64,000 nucleotides of DNA from Nageia nagi (GCA_050084985.1 JBITNC010000001.1:68076001-68140000), one strand, 5' to 3'. Shown: positions 30,773-43,134, numbered from the stretch's first letter. A program made the numbers and translations. The notes: generated by a model from the sequence alone, not told the origin.

Positions 30773-32640
30773 AGGATATAGAAAAATAACACAGTGATGA
30801 CTTAGTCATTATGTGGCTTAGTGGTACTATCATTATTGTCATCCTGACATGACATGATATGTATGACTTCACTCAATTAAATAAGTGGTAGGTAAGATAT
30901 TTTATCATTGCAAATCTTTTTCTCCAGTTGGCATAATTATTATAGTTGAATATATCAAATCATATGCATTATAAATAGTCATAAATGACCCTCACTTATC
31001 ATTTGATGCTTTGCATTTATGATTTGAGCTATTATCTATCATGGATGTATCTTCATACCTTATTGAACGATTTTTAAGATAACATAGTGCATCGTAGTGT
31101 TCATGTAACTTTAGAAAATTGTGCTTTGATCATGTTTGAGGTTTTATTGCAATAACAACTAGTATTTTTGCAATTATACCTAGATGATCATTATGGTATT
31201 TGCATGATTCTTCAATTCAATCATGAGTATCATGTTCGCTAATTATTTCATTTGCTTAGTCAACTTGATTGGACATGGCATATAATGGTTTATACTTCAT
31301 TCAATCACTATCTATTGCAATTTGTACACTACATTGGATCAACTTCCCTACATCCATAGGAGTATTTTGAACCACTCACTGTTGCATGGGTAATTTGTCA
31401 TCATAGGCTTCAATGGTCATCCATGTACTCTTTTCACATTACTTGGCAAGGTGAACATTGTATTTTGTGCCATCAATTTTCATTTTTGTATCACTTTTTA
31501 CCTCTTTCATATCAATATCTTTTGAGATTAGACACATCCAACTTTAACATATTTGAAGATGATGTTATTTCTTTAGATTTTGGTGACCATGTACTAGATT
31601 AGCATTAATCAAGCCTTAAGCACCACCCACTTGGTCTTGTCAGTGGGAATCTTTTTCAACATTTTAATAAAGTAAAGGATAAGGTCACATTATTTATTAT
31701 GCTTGTACTTGATCCATTTTGATGTTCCCATTGATGATTGATGATCTAGCTAGTTTGTAATTCTATAAATTCATTGTATTATAGTTGATCATCATCATTT
31801 TCACTTGTGTATGAAACCTTCAAAGAGAGCTAACTCACTTTGTCAATCATCATGGACATGACCATTTTCTAAGTTTTGCATGCAGATCTTCCCTAGGATG
31901 TTCTTTATTGATGTATTCAAAGTTAAGACTTACAACGTGCTTACATTACACTATAGACTATGATGTGAGAAAACTTGGTTCGCATACAAGGTGATCAAAA
32001 TCTCTGTTAATGGGCCATCTACTTTATCCATCACTTGGAGGATGTTGAGCAGTTATGCATCATACTTAGACTTGTATATCATCTAAATTGGATATGGAAG
32101 ATCATCCTTTATTTATTCATGGATACCTTTTATTGTCTATGTTTTGTAATATGCAGGTCCTACAAGGTTGCATCCTCAGGAGGACTATCACCTTTATACT
32201 ATTGCATTTATAGTATGGTGATGAGATCTTCATTGGGAGTCCACTTATGTGTCATGACTAACATGAGAAGGGGATCAATGGGTGTACTACCTATTTTTCA
32301 ACATTAAGTGTCATTTTGCCTTGATTACTCGTAATGCATTATTCCATATTCCTAGTTCTCCTATCTCAGATCTTAAGAGTTCTAACTCCAACTCTCCCAA
32401 TCATACTTCTAATTAGTTTGGCTATCCACTCGGGCATGTGAGTGGAACTTTTTAGAAATATTAAATAGTTTATTTGGTAAAGTTCCAAGTTCTCAATATA
32501 AGCCACAAATTCAATAATTTTAATTTAAGGACATTGTAAACAATGATGCACATAAAACAAAATAATGCTAGTAAACAAGGATGAGCGAACCTTCATGCTT
32601 GTAGAATAATTCACCATAGCATAGCATAAAAAAGAACACC
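30773..32640. other. Interior of element A, unassigned
   Basis: AT-rich sequence with short frames only. A 90-codon + strand frame at 32035-32307 shows no recognised motif and is not trusted. No copia gag, integrase or RT can be read on either strand. This is the part that replaced the coding region. Confidence 0.5.
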
Positions 32641-32689
32641 GTTGAATATAGAGTGACATGGTTAAGGCTTGTTGTCTAGTCTAAAATTA

Positions 32690-33115
32690 GGCCTTCACCC
32701 AGATGCCCACACAAGAGGAGCCTAAGTCCTACCAATCCTCAACCAGTTCCCCTTGGGTAGCAATATACTCTCATAAGGAGATGTACGAGCTATTTTCCAT
32801 GGTTTTGATATTTATTGGATCAGCCAAATTATTAATCTTGATTAGGTTTCAGGTCATCCTACTTTGTTATCAAGATAATTTCTAAATGGATGTGCAAATA
32901 TGCGGTATCACTAAACACATACCTATCCACCTATTGGAGTTAAATCCAAACCAATAGAGGACTTAGGGGTAATTAAGCAGTATGAACTTTTCACCACTTG
33001 GGTCATCAAAATTAAAGGCTCTAGTTTTCCTGTCCTCACTTCATGGCTCCCCAAACAAGTCATGTTACGAAATGTATGTGCGGATATGTTCATTTTAGGG
33101 GGTTACTCATATCGA
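32690..33115 (-). promoter_or_regulatory. Conserved copia leader block in element A
   Basis: Reverse-sense counterpart of 7330-7800. Shared + strand text includes CCTCAACCAGTTCCCCTTGG near 32736, ATACCTATCCACCTATTGGAG near 32921 and GGCTCCCCAAACAAGTCATG near 33044. The dyad core TTATC-AA-GATAA (about 32868-32879) is kept. Confidence 0.6.
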
Positions 33116-34681
33116 TGTTTGTGTTTTTATTTGCATAAGCAAATAAATCAAAATGTGAAACATGAAATAAAAGAGCATAATTAAAACATCATCCATTCAA
33201 TAACTTGAAACTTAAGTATCCAATGGGTTTTGTTCACCAACCTTTAAATGACATCTTTACACGTCCATATTTTACTCAAGTTCATTAACTTTGCATAAAA
33301 GCATATATCAATCCCATAAGTATAAGTATGCATCATTAACTTAAAGAAGTATGCATCAATCCAAAATTTAAGCATGCATTATTTCTTCATAAGAACTAGA
33401 ATTTAAGAGGCATAATCATGCATTTTAAGTCATAAGCATGAATCTTCAACAATTTTAAGTCCTAAGCATGCAACATTAACTTAAAAAGTTTAAGTTTTAA
33501 GCATGCATCATTTAAAATTAAGTACTAAGCATAAGTATTAAGCATGCAACATTTAAAGTTAAGTACTAAGCATGTACCATTAACTTAGAAATTTTAAGTT
33601 CTTGAGCATGCATTCAAAATTAAGCCTTAGAAAGAAGCATGCACTAAAAATTGAAGTAAAAAAATTAGACCACTCTCCCCCTCTTTTACTTAAAAACAAG
33701 AGAGACCTTAAAAAAAATCATGCATTTTTGACTTAAAAATATTTAACTTAAGTCTTTAAGCTAAGTAAAATACTCCTCCCTTAAGTATTTAAGCTAAATA
33801 AAATACTCTTGTTTAATGCATTAAATAAAATACTCCCCCTTAATGCATTAAGTAAAATACTCCCCTAGAAAAAATAAGATCCTCTAAAAAAATTGAGTAA
33901 AGAGGGCAATAAGAGAGGAATCCCTTAAAAAATAGTTGGTGGGCAAACAAAACAAATGAATGGGTGCAAGAGGCTCTAGTAGTGGAAGATGCGCATGATT
34001 ACTCTCACTCTCCATTAATTGATACAAGAGTATAGATAGGCACTAAGTGTGCTTTGAACAGTGTTGCTCAAATAATTATGATTCTAGGTACCAGAGTCAA
34101 ATTTGTCAGTATCACAATGCAATCAGGTGGAATATTATGCTAAGTCAATGGTCACATAAATGGAATTTGTATTTACTAAAAGCACCAAAGTCAAAAAAAA
34201 TGGGCGATGGCAAAATATTTCAAGGCATGGAGAGGAGAAGAATCAATAAAGGAGTTGTCTTTCATGGTGTAGGGGAGGGTATAGGTGAGGATAAAGGAGA
34301 AGTTGTGGCTCACAGGTGCCACCATAAATGGATAAGGGGTAGCAAGGAACAAGAAATATAAGTGCAAGGACTATGGTAGCTATTGAACCTAATTGTTTGA
34401 TACAGATAGGCACCATTGCTATTGAAATTAGGTGGTGCAGGTTCTTACATGTGTGTGGAGCAAAGAGCTGCTTATTGGTATTCGTAGCTCGCCTCTTGAA
34501 GGGATTTGTTTTTGCGTAAGGTGCAATTTTGGTCTAGTCATTTCATGAATGGGGAAACAAAGGATGGGATGCCATGTAAAGATGTTCCAAAAGGAAAACA
34601 AAACAAAGGAGGTCAAACCTCCAATGTGTCTAACTCAATGATGATGGCACCTCAATCTAGATAAAATAAACAACTATTCTA
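33116..34681 (-). other. AT-rich leader of element A
   Basis: Non-coding. 33180-33660 is dense in AAGCATGCAT and TTAAGT words, like the leaders of the tandem element and of B. Around 33660-33900 there are AAATACTCC repeats. 34180-34640 is less AT-rich with small frames that I do not trust. Confidence 0.5.
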
Positions 34682-34686
34682 GGTTT
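34682..34686. repeat. Left target duplication of solo LTR, GGTTT
   Basis: Matches 35181-35185 exactly. Confidence 0.9.
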
Positions 34687-35180
34687 TGTTAGAATTTGTA
34701 ATGAAATATTGTGAATATATAAACTCCTTGTAAGTTCAATTAATCACTTAAAGGATATGTAGATACCTTAAGGGATTAATTGAATTCTTTATTATGTGTG
34801 GACTTTGACCTAACCATGGGGTTAGTTGGTAGGTTAAAGTTAGGTCACACATTTATTGTAACCCTAACCTAACCCTTGGGTTAAAGGGAGGTTAGGGAGG
34901 TGCTCTCAAGCTATAAATAGAGGGCCTCTCCTCTTGTAAACACATCTAAGTTTTGGAGTAAGATTACTCTACTAGGTTGTGTAGGAGAGAGCAAGAGAAT
35001 AGTTGTAAGAGAGGCATAGATTGAGAATAGAGAACTAGTTGTGGATGTACTCCCAATGAGGGAGGAACCACATTATATTGGTGTCATATTGTGTGAATGA
35101 TGTTCTTAGAATTGTAGATGATGAATGATTTAGCTTCCTAGTCTTGGACCTTGAGAATTAGATCTAGGCTAATTCCATCA
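34687..35180 (+). mobile_element. Solo LTR of the tandem-copia family
   Basis: 494 bp, starting TGTTAGAATT and ending AATTCCATCA, clearly homologous to LTR1-3 (TATAAATA at 34912-34919, both 9-base inverted repeats present). It diverges mainly near its right end, where about 10 bases are missing. A perfect GGTTT duplication flanks it and no internal sequence is present, so an element inserted here in element A and then recombined between its LTRs. It is oriented opposite to its host element. Confidence 0.95.
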
Positions 35181-35185
35181 GGTTT
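35181..35185. repeat. Right target duplication of solo LTR, GGTTT
   Basis: Matches 34682-34686. Confidence 0.9.
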
Positions 35186-36081
35186 CAAGCATTGTGAGGA
35201 GTAAAACCATTGGAAAGATAGTTCATGGCCCTGGTTAAGTGGAAAGGAGGAGCCAAGGTGATTGATACCACCATCAATGGGGATGTGCCAGTAGTGATTC
35301 ATCTCCCCTCCCTATGAGCAATGAAAACTCAATGGAAGTGAAACAAGAAAGGCATTGTAAGGACAAGAGTCTCATGTAGTCAAACATGTTTGATAATAGC
35401 CATGGATATGTGCATTTACATTCAATTAGCCACAAAAGATCGAAGTTCTTGGGATTCCATGAGAAGGAAGGGGTGTAGATACCCATAGAGGTGGCAAGAC
35501 ATCAAATAAATGGATAACACATGCAGGGCATGAGAGAGCAAGCGAGGGGCATTCAAGGCCATGCAGCACCCAAATAAAGTTGTGGAAATAAAATAAATAA
35601 CAAATATGAATGCATAAATCATATAGATTAGAACTATTTATAATAAACATTTTACCGCCCCTTTGTTTTAATTATTATTTTTGTTTATGAATGCAATTTT
35701 TATTGTAAAATTGCTTTATAAATTTATGGACCAAAAAAAATAATTGCATCCTTTGAATGAAAATATAACATATTATTGCTAAAGTTGTTTTTTTTTTTTT
35801 TGTTTAAATGCAACTATTAAAAATAGTCTTAGTAAAGAAACTTCATAGCAATAATATATAAATATATTTCCTTAAAAAAATTGGCTTGTAATAAAAGGAT
35901 GTTAGAATCATAATGACATAATCAAAAAATAATAGAGGAATTTATACCTTTTATTAAGTGTACCTCAATAAGGAAGTGTAAGATGAAAAACAACCTCCAT
36001 GTTGAGTAGTCTCCAAGGATATGAAGAGAAACCTTTAAAGATATTTAAGAAGAGCTTCCACACCAAGAATAAGAGCTTTCA
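35186..36081 (-). other. 5'-proximal leader of element A
   Basis: Non-coding leader between the solo LTR and the primer site, with several T-rich and A-rich runs (for example TTTTTTTTTTTTTG near 35788). Nothing else is recognised. Confidence 0.5.
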
Positions 36082-36098
36082 CACAAGCTTTGATGCCA
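36082..36098 (-). promoter_or_regulatory. Primer-binding site of element A
   Basis: On the - strand TGGCATCAAAGCTTGTG follows the LTR end within a few bases; it is a two-mismatch version of the initiator-Met site TGGTATCAGAGC. Confidence 0.75.
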
Positions 36099-36101
36099 AT
36101 T

Positions 36102-36585
36102 TGAAGGAATTAACACTAAAAATATAAACAAGATAATTCCTAAACTACCAAGATCATATTAAAGCTCACAATTACATCCAACAAATACATAAAGTAATCT
36201 CACAATACAAGAAGTGAAGTGGTTCCTCCAACTAGGAGTACATCCACTAACTAGATTTTTACTTCTCACAAATACAACTCTCTTACAAATCTCTTAATCT
36301 CAACTCCTACACTTCTATCCTATAGTATATACTTACTCCACAATTGGTATCTCATTACAAGGAGGGAGCCTTCTATTTATAGGCCAAAATCCCTCCTTGG
36401 ATGATCTCAGCATGACATGCACATCTTTGACCCAAGGGGCATGCTCATGACTTGGAGTGTAGGACAAGTTACATTATTATATTCACTAAAATACTTAAGG
36501 TATCAAATAATACCCTTAAGTATTAGTAAATTTATATAAAATATTTAATACATCTATTTATAATAATGCATTATACATTCCAACA
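36102..36585 (-). repeat. 5' LTR of element A
   Basis: 484 bp, - strand TGTTGGAATG...AATTCCTTCA. Same length as the partner at 29249-29732, with roughly 34 mismatches by hand count. The U3 inverted repeat is at 36481-36531, with one mismatch in its right arm. Confidence 0.93.
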
Positions 36586-38720
36586 TCTCCCCCATAGTTA
36601 GAATCTAAAAATCCAGAGGAAAATAAACAAGAGCAACTTAGAATACTTCAGAGCAAGATTCTTAGTCCTTGAAACATACTTCAAGATTTACTTAACAACA
36701 TTAAGGTGCTCAACATAAGGTTTTTGCATGAATCGTGCCATTAGATTCATTGCAAAAGTAATATCTAACCTGGATATAGTCAAATATAAAAAAATTCCAA
36801 TTAATTTTCTATAAGTTGTAGCATTAGCTAACTAAAAGTTAGAGCTTAGAGAAATAGTGATTCTAGGAGAGACTAGGATTGTAGCATATCTAGACTCTTC
36901 CATTCCAAACTTCTATAAGATGTATGATATATACTTAGATTGACTAAGATAAGTACAATTCTTATATTGATACACTTGCATTCTAAGATAGTAGTGCAAG
37001 AGACCAAGATCAATCATTTCAAACATTACCTTAAGTTTGGATATGCACTCTTGAATGATTTTATCATTGTTTTTAGCTATCAAAAGATCATCCACATAAA
37101 TAAGAATCAAGACCACATATTTTCTTTGATTGAGCACATATATATCGAAGTTAAAAAAATACTTAGAGAATCCAATATCTGAAAGTACCCTAAAATCTTT
37201 CTATACGAGATCTAGGTGCTTGCTTAAGTCCATACAATGACTTCTTTACCTTACACACAAAGAACTCTTTACCTTTCACAATAAACCCTTTTGGTTGATT
37301 CATGAAGATTTCCACATTTAAGTCACCATTGAGAAATGCACTCTTGATGTTAAGTTGAAAAGCTTCCATCCTTAAGCTATAGAAAGAGCAAGGATAATCT
37401 TGATAATAGGCATCTTTGCCATGGGAGCAAAGGTATCCTCATAATCTACATCATATTTCTGAGCAAAATCTTTAGCTACTAACCTTGCCTTGTATTTTTT
37501 AATATCTCCAACTGAATTGAACTTGACCTTGTAGATCCACTTATTTTCAATCACATTCTTCTCATTGGGATAAGGAACCAAGTCTCAAGTTTTGTTTTTC
37601 TTAAGCATCTCATACTCCATTTCATGGCTTCCATCCAACACTCATGCGTAGAAGCTTCTTTGAAGGTTGAGGGGTCATGTTTGTTATCAATCTTGGCAAA
37701 TAAGGATTTGTTCAAGGTCATCTCCTTATTACCCTTTATGTTGGAGAATTTTTCTCTTGAGGTGATTTATCTACATCAAAATCTAATCAGCTAGGTGTAA
37801 CAGAAGAGTCCTTTAGATCATTAACATCTTCATAAGAAGCAAATTATTTAAGAAGTTCATTGAACTTTATATCCCTTCAAATAAACACAACTTTGTAGGA
37901 TTGAGAGTAGAGCCTGTAGCCTCTATGCTAACTATCATAACCCATAAATATGTATTTTTTAATTTTTTTATCTAACTTTTTCTTTTTTTTCAGAAATAAT
38001 GTAGAAGAATGCTTAACAACAAAAACCCTAAGGTGTGAAATGTTAGGTTTTCTTCCTAACCATGCCTCAAAATGATTTTTACTTTTAATGGCTTTTGTGA
38101 GACACCTATTCAAGGTGTAAATAATAGTGCTCATAGCTTCACCCCATAAGAAACTAAGAATATTACCCAACATGCATCTAGCTATCTCCATAATTATTCT
38201 ATTTTTCCTTTCAACAACATTGTTCTACTAAGGAGTGTATGGAATTATAAACTACCTCTTGATTCCATACTTAGCATAATAGTCATTGAATTTATTGTTA
38301 TTATATTCTCTTCCATTATCTAATCTCAACATCTTGATTTTAAGGTTACTCTAATTCTCAACAAAGGCCTTAAAAACCTTAAAGCTCTCAAATGTTTGAT
38401 CTTTATGCTCAAGTAGATACCCAAATGTCATCCTACTAAAGTCATCAATGAAGGTCAAGACATAAGATTCTCCTCCAAGCAACTTAGTTTGAAATGGATT
38501 CATCAAATCTGAATGCACAAGTTGAAGAGGTTGAGATGCTCTTATTGCCTTATCTTTTTAAACTTTTATCTATTTATCTTTCCAAGAATGCACTTCTTGC
38601 ATAGACCAACTGAAGGAGAAATTAAAGTCAAACCTTCCACAAGTTCTTGGTCTTTCATAAATTGAATACTCTCATTGTTAAGGTGCCCTAAACAATGATG
38701 CCAAATATTACCTTTAGAAC
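36586..38720 (-). pseudogene. Integrase-RT-RNase H N-terminal part of element B
   Basis: Read from 38720 downwards. The integrase zinc-binding region has C-x2-C near 38590. The core has LLEHKDQTF, RKNRIIMEIARCMLG and SFLWGEAM (37928-38191 is the longest open piece). RT (about 37880-36900) has KNVIENKWIYKVKFNS, KSAFLNGDLNVEIFMNQP, KKSLYGLKQAPR and the catalytic YVDD near 37090, then LGLLHYYLRMQVYQYKNCTY. The RNase H start GFSDSNYGGD runs into element A at 36585. Many stops and frameshifts are present. It is a diverged relative of the tandem copia pol. Confidence 0.93.
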
Positions 38721-38860
38721 ACACACTAGAAGCAAGACACATCTTTGATGGAACTTAATCCATAATGTAGAGGTTATCTTTCATTGATCCTTAAACCAAA
38801 GTGGTAAGTCCTTTCTTAATATACCAAGATTAAGAGTCGAAATCAAAAGAGTACCCTTTT

Positions 38861-40090
38861 CTAGCAATTTGGATTATAGAGAAGGTTCATCCTTAACTTA
38901 AGAATGTATAGAACATTTTCAAGAACCTTTCTGTGAATCAAAACACTTCTAATTCCTTGGAATTTAAGGGTAGACTTATCACCTATCACAACCATATCTT
39001 TTCTATACTTATGAAAGTTGTCAAATTTTTTCTTTTCAAAACATAGGTGATTAGTGCAACTAGAATCAACAATCCATTTAGATGAAAAAAATTGAGACAA
39101 AGAGTAGAGCATTGTAGCAAAATCAGTATGAATATTCCTCTTTTCTTTGAATTTCTTTACATTTCCATTACCTTTGTTCTTTTTCTCTCTTTTCTTTTTA
39201 TAACAATCAACTTTTTTGTGACCTTGGATACCATAATAGTTACAATTACCATCAAACTTTTTCTTAGGATAAAGAATGTTTGCTTTGATGTTTCCATCTC
39301 TTTGCTTGAAGTGGTTGTTTTTGCTATTATTCTTATTATTGTAGTTATTATTTCTATTATTTCTGCTGCTGGTGTAGCTATTGCCACTTTTCTCAAACCT
39401 TTTAGAGAAAGAAGGATAAGATTTTTTTTGATGGTTGAACTTCTTCTTAAAAGGAGTTTTGATTACTCTAAGAATAACGTTATTATCTTTAAGAGAAGAA
39501 ATCAACACCTTATTGTTAAGGATTTTTTCATTCTTTAATAGGTGCCTGAAAAGGTTCTCAAGAGAGAAAACTTCTTCTTTATCATCAAGCTTTGTTTCTA
39601 TAACTATCATAAAGTTTTCAAACTTTGAAGAGAGGCTTTAAAGAATGATAAAGACCATGAACTCATCATTGATCCAATTGCATCCACAAGCAATAAGTTG
39701 GGTCTTTAGGTCAATGATTTTGTTCAAGTAGATAGCCATATTTTCATCTTCCCCTTGATGAAATTGAAGTAACTTTTGGAAAATGGTAAACCTTCTTGAA
39801 AAGTTTGAACCAAGGTAGATTTGCTTAAGCTTCTCCTGAGCTTTCTTTATTGAGGTTGAAAAGGAAATCATCAGGAGCACATCATCTAAAATTGCATGAT
39901 AAATCATGGAGGTTTCTAACATATTCTTCATCTTGTAAGCCTCTAGTTCCTTCTCATTTGTAGGAGGTACAAGGTTCTTATTCACTATTTGCCAAAGCTT
40001 CCTTGTCTGTAATTCAGCTCTCATCCGTGGTTCTTAAATTCCAAAGTTGGAACCATTAAGAATGTGTTTGGGTAAAAAGGAGTCTCTCAT
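38861..40090 (-). pseudogene. Gag-protease of element B
   Basis: The start is taken at 40090 (MRDSFLPKHILNGSNFGI, then a stop, EPRMRAELQ). Gag continues through FQKLLQFHQGEDENMAIYLN, a stop near 39638, and IVIETKLDDKEEVFSLENL. An Asn/Lys-rich stretch precedes the zinc knuckle, which reads CNYYGIQGHKKVDC: the second ligand is Tyr, whereas the tandem element lost the fourth. The protease active site reads VDSSCTNHLC, Ser replacing Gly of D-S-G. It ends near 38861. Confidence 0.93.
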
Positions 40091-40319
40091 TTGCTACATA
40101 AGAATGTGAAATAATAAGTATGTGGTTTAATAAACAACATTAAATGGTTAGTTTTAACTAAGTAAATAATACATGTTAAATTAAACACAAAAGACATGCA
40201 TGATTTAATTCACAAGTGTAAATATTTTACAATTCACATAATCTATGTACCCAAATACATTTCTCATCTCAAGAATTGTAGATGTGGAGTGACATTATTG
40301 AAGCTTATTTTCTTATCTA

Positions 40320-40720
40320 AAATTAGGCCTTCACCTGAATGCCTACACAAGAGGAGCCCAAGTACTACCAATCTTCAACCAGTTCACCTTGGTTAGTTTT
40401 ATACTCTCACAAGGAGAAGTACTTACTATTTTTCAAGGTTATGATGTTTATTGGATCGACCAAATTATTAATCCTAATTAGGTTTCATGTTATCCTCTTA
40501 GGTTACCAGGATAATCCCTGAATGGACGTGCAAACATGTGGTGTCACTACATACATGCCTGTCCACCTATTAGAGTTATATCCAAAACAATAGAGGACTT
40601 AGGGGCAATTGAGAAGTATGAACTTTTCACCACTTGGATCATCAAACTTAAAGGCTCCAGTTCACTTATTCTCATCTCATGGTTCTCCAAACAAGTCATG
40701 TTACAGAATGTACATGCGAA
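40320..40720 (-). promoter_or_regulatory. Conserved copia leader block in element B
   Basis: Counterpart of 7330-7800 and 32690-33115. Shared + strand text: CTTCAACCAGTTCACCTTGG near 40374, TGCCTGTCCACCTATTAGAG near 40556 and CCAAACAAGTCATGTTACAG near 40687. As in the other elements it sits a few hundred bases before gag. Confidence 0.6.
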
Positions 40721-40749
40721 TGTGTTCATTTTAGGAGGTTGCTTATATT

Positions 40750-41400
40750 AATATTTGCATTTTTGTTTGCATAAGAAAATAAATCAAAATGCAAAACATG
40801 AAGTAAAAGAGCATAAGTAAAATATCATCCATGTAAAAATTTGAAACTTAAGCATCCAATGGGTTTTGTTTACCAACCTCTAAAGGACATTTTTACATCA
40901 ATCCTAATTTTTTACAAGTTAACTTTGCAAAAAAATGATAAATACTTAAGCATAAGCATGTATTAATTCAAAAATTTGCATAAGTTAACTTTGCATAAAG
41001 GATAAATACTCAACATGCATCTTTTTAATTAAGGAATTAAGTCCTAAGCATGCAACATTAACTTAAAAATTTAAGTGCTAAGCATGCAACATTAACTTAA
41101 AAAAAATTAAGTGCTAAGCATGCATTTATTAACTTAACAAATAAGTATTAAGCATGCATTTAACTTAAAATGTAAGTACAAAGCATAAGCATGCATCTTT
41201 TAAACTTAAAGTAAAAAATTTAGTACTAAGCATAAGCATGCATTTTAAAGTAAAAAATTTAGTACTAAGCATAAGCATGCATCTTAAAGTAAAAAATTTA
41301 AGTACTAAGCATAAGCATGAATCTTTTTAACTTAATGTAAAAAATTAGTATGCAAACTAGATAAAAATTTAAGTGGAAAATTTATACAAATTCCCCCTTT
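40750..41400 (-). repeat. AAGCATGCAT-rich leader repeats of element B
   Basis: Low-complexity leader. Three tandem units of about 40 bases at 41203-41331 contain TTAAAGTAAAAAATTTAGTA followed by CTAAGCATAAGCATGCAT. Single TAAGTGCTAAGCATGCA phrases recur upstream from 41030. Confidence 0.7.
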
Positions 41401-43118
41401 TTTACTCAAAGGTTTATCCCTAAAGATAGCATACTTAGCTTAACTTAATACTTTCTCCTTAAAAGTATTTTACATACTAAAAAAATTCTAATTATACATC
41501 CATTTTAAACACTACAATTTCCCTTAATAGTATTTCTAATTTAAAGAATAACATTCCTCTTCCCTTTGCTTAAAAATTTTAGGCATAGTCATACTTAGAT
41601 GTATTTTCCAACCCAATTTATATTAATATATATATATATATATATATGTTAGCCACAATTTGACTCAGAGTGGGAGAGAATTTAAGGGGTAATGATGAAT
41701 TTGTTACCAACAACATACTCTAAAGTAAAGTAAGTAAACTCATCATGATAATACTTTAAATGTGGAGTATAAGGCTTCTAAGTGCATTAAATAGGAAGAA
41801 GTGACTTGTAAGAAAGCAAATAAAATTAAATGCCTACCAAAGAGGAGTACATGTTATGCAAGAATTTAAAGTTTTCTTAGTGCATTAAGTAAGAAAAAAA
41901 ATTAAGTGCCCAACATTATTGGATCTTTTTAAAAGAAAAAGAGGAAGATTAAAAAAATAGGGGTTGCATAATAAGAAGGGCTGCGCAAATGGAGATGAGA
42001 AACGATGAAGATACCAGGAAAATAATGTGAGGTTGTGGGGTAGAGGTAGCTAGAGAGGTCATAGGTCAAATAGAGGTTGATGGAGGATAACAAGCAAGGA
42101 TAGTTACCCATGCAGGAGAAAGCAAACAAGGTTGGTGAGGTTCATAGAGAAGGGTTTCCTAGAGGGCTTGAGTGGTAGATGGGAGAAGTAGGGCTCTAAG
42201 GTTTACATAAGGTTCAAGTGGTAGAGAACAACAGGAAGGGAACCTGCATAAGAGAAATAACATGGAGTAGGTAGAGGAGCTCATGCAGGAGTGCTCACCA
42301 AGTCACTAGGAGAATAACATGAAGGGTGGAGGAGTTTGTACGACCCCCATGAGGTCTCGATAGACATGGGCTTACTAGTAGGCCTTCCCTCTACCATTAG
42401 TTCCACAACTCACCTCCTCCATCACTAGGAGTTAGCCAAAAAAAATGTGTGAAAAATTTAGACAATAACATTACCTTAGGCTACGACTAATCAAAGTTGA
42501 AAGTAATATTACAAAGTTTCTTTGTAATATCTCAAACATATGTAATAGAATTTTTTTTTTTTTTTTTTTTTTGTGTAGTATTACAAACATATGTAATATC
42601 TCAAGGTAATTTTACATAAGTTTTACTAGAACCTGTGCCCCCCTCTTTTTTTGTTTAAAAAAAAAAAGCAATATTGTAAGGTATAAACTAATTTGCAAGA
42701 TTTACTAACAATTCCCCCTTCCTTTTATAAAAAAATTGTATTAAATTTTGAAATATTATATTTGTAATATTAAATATAATATTACAAAAAAATGTATTGA
42801 ATAATCCCATTTAAAAAAAAATTGTAGCAAAAACAAATTTCAACATAAGGGGTTAGTAGGAAACAAAATTTCAATTTTTTAGGTACATTTTGCAAAAAAA
42901 AAAAGAACTAACACATAAACAATAACATGTTAGTAGCAAAAATGCAATATTCTAATAATAACCAAGAAGGAAGGATATTATACCATTACACCTTCTCTTA
43001 GTTTTACCTCAAAAATGAAATGAAGAGATAAGGAATGAAGATCACCAAGTTGTAGAAGAAGATCTTCTACACCAAGAAGAAGAGCTTTCACACCAAGAAT
43101 GTGAAGCGGACCTTCCAA
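41401..43118 (-). other. Remaining leader of element B
   Basis: Non-coding. It contains an (AT)n run near 41627-41647, a less AT-rich, G-rich stretch (41940-42420, possibly the counterpart of the CT-rich block in the tandem element), a long T run at about 42550-42573 and several ATATTACAAA repeats near 42500-42800. No gene is seen. Confidence 0.5.
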
Positions 43119-43134
43119 GATGCTCTTATACGAA
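43119..43134 (-). promoter_or_regulatory. Degraded primer-binding site of element B
   Basis: The - strand reads TTCGTATAAGAGCATC next to the LTR end, a mutated form of TTGGTATCAGAGC. Confidence 0.6.

Larger units (their letters stand above)
29249..36585 (-). mobile_element. Element A: non-autonomous copia relative nested in B
   Basis: Two 484 bp LTRs (29249-29732 and 36102-36585), about 93 percent identical by my hand count, enclose about 6.4 kb. Flanking five-mers are TCTTT (29244-29248) and TCTCC (36586-36590), a diverged duplication; the uninterrupted tandem-copia RNase H has TCTCC in the corresponding reverse-sense position. The leader (about 32640-36100) and 3' region with hairpins (29733-30060) are copia-family sequence. 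Between about 30130 and 32640 there is no gag or pol; instead a short coiled-coil-like ORF and unassigned sequence. It would depend on proteins from a relative. Confidence 0.88.

Noticed and set aside
32035-32307. 90-codon + strand ORF in the interior of element A
   Set aside because: No motif, antisense to the element, and flanked by stops; kept only as unassigned sequence.
39092-39538. 148-codon + strand ORF
   Set aside because: Antisense shadow of the Gag of element B, hydrophobic because Lys/Asn-rich codons are read in reverse.
42550-42573. Long T run as a possible terminator or poly(A) insertion scar
   Set aside because: It lies within the copia B leader, with no SINE or LINE body attached and no target duplication that I could see.
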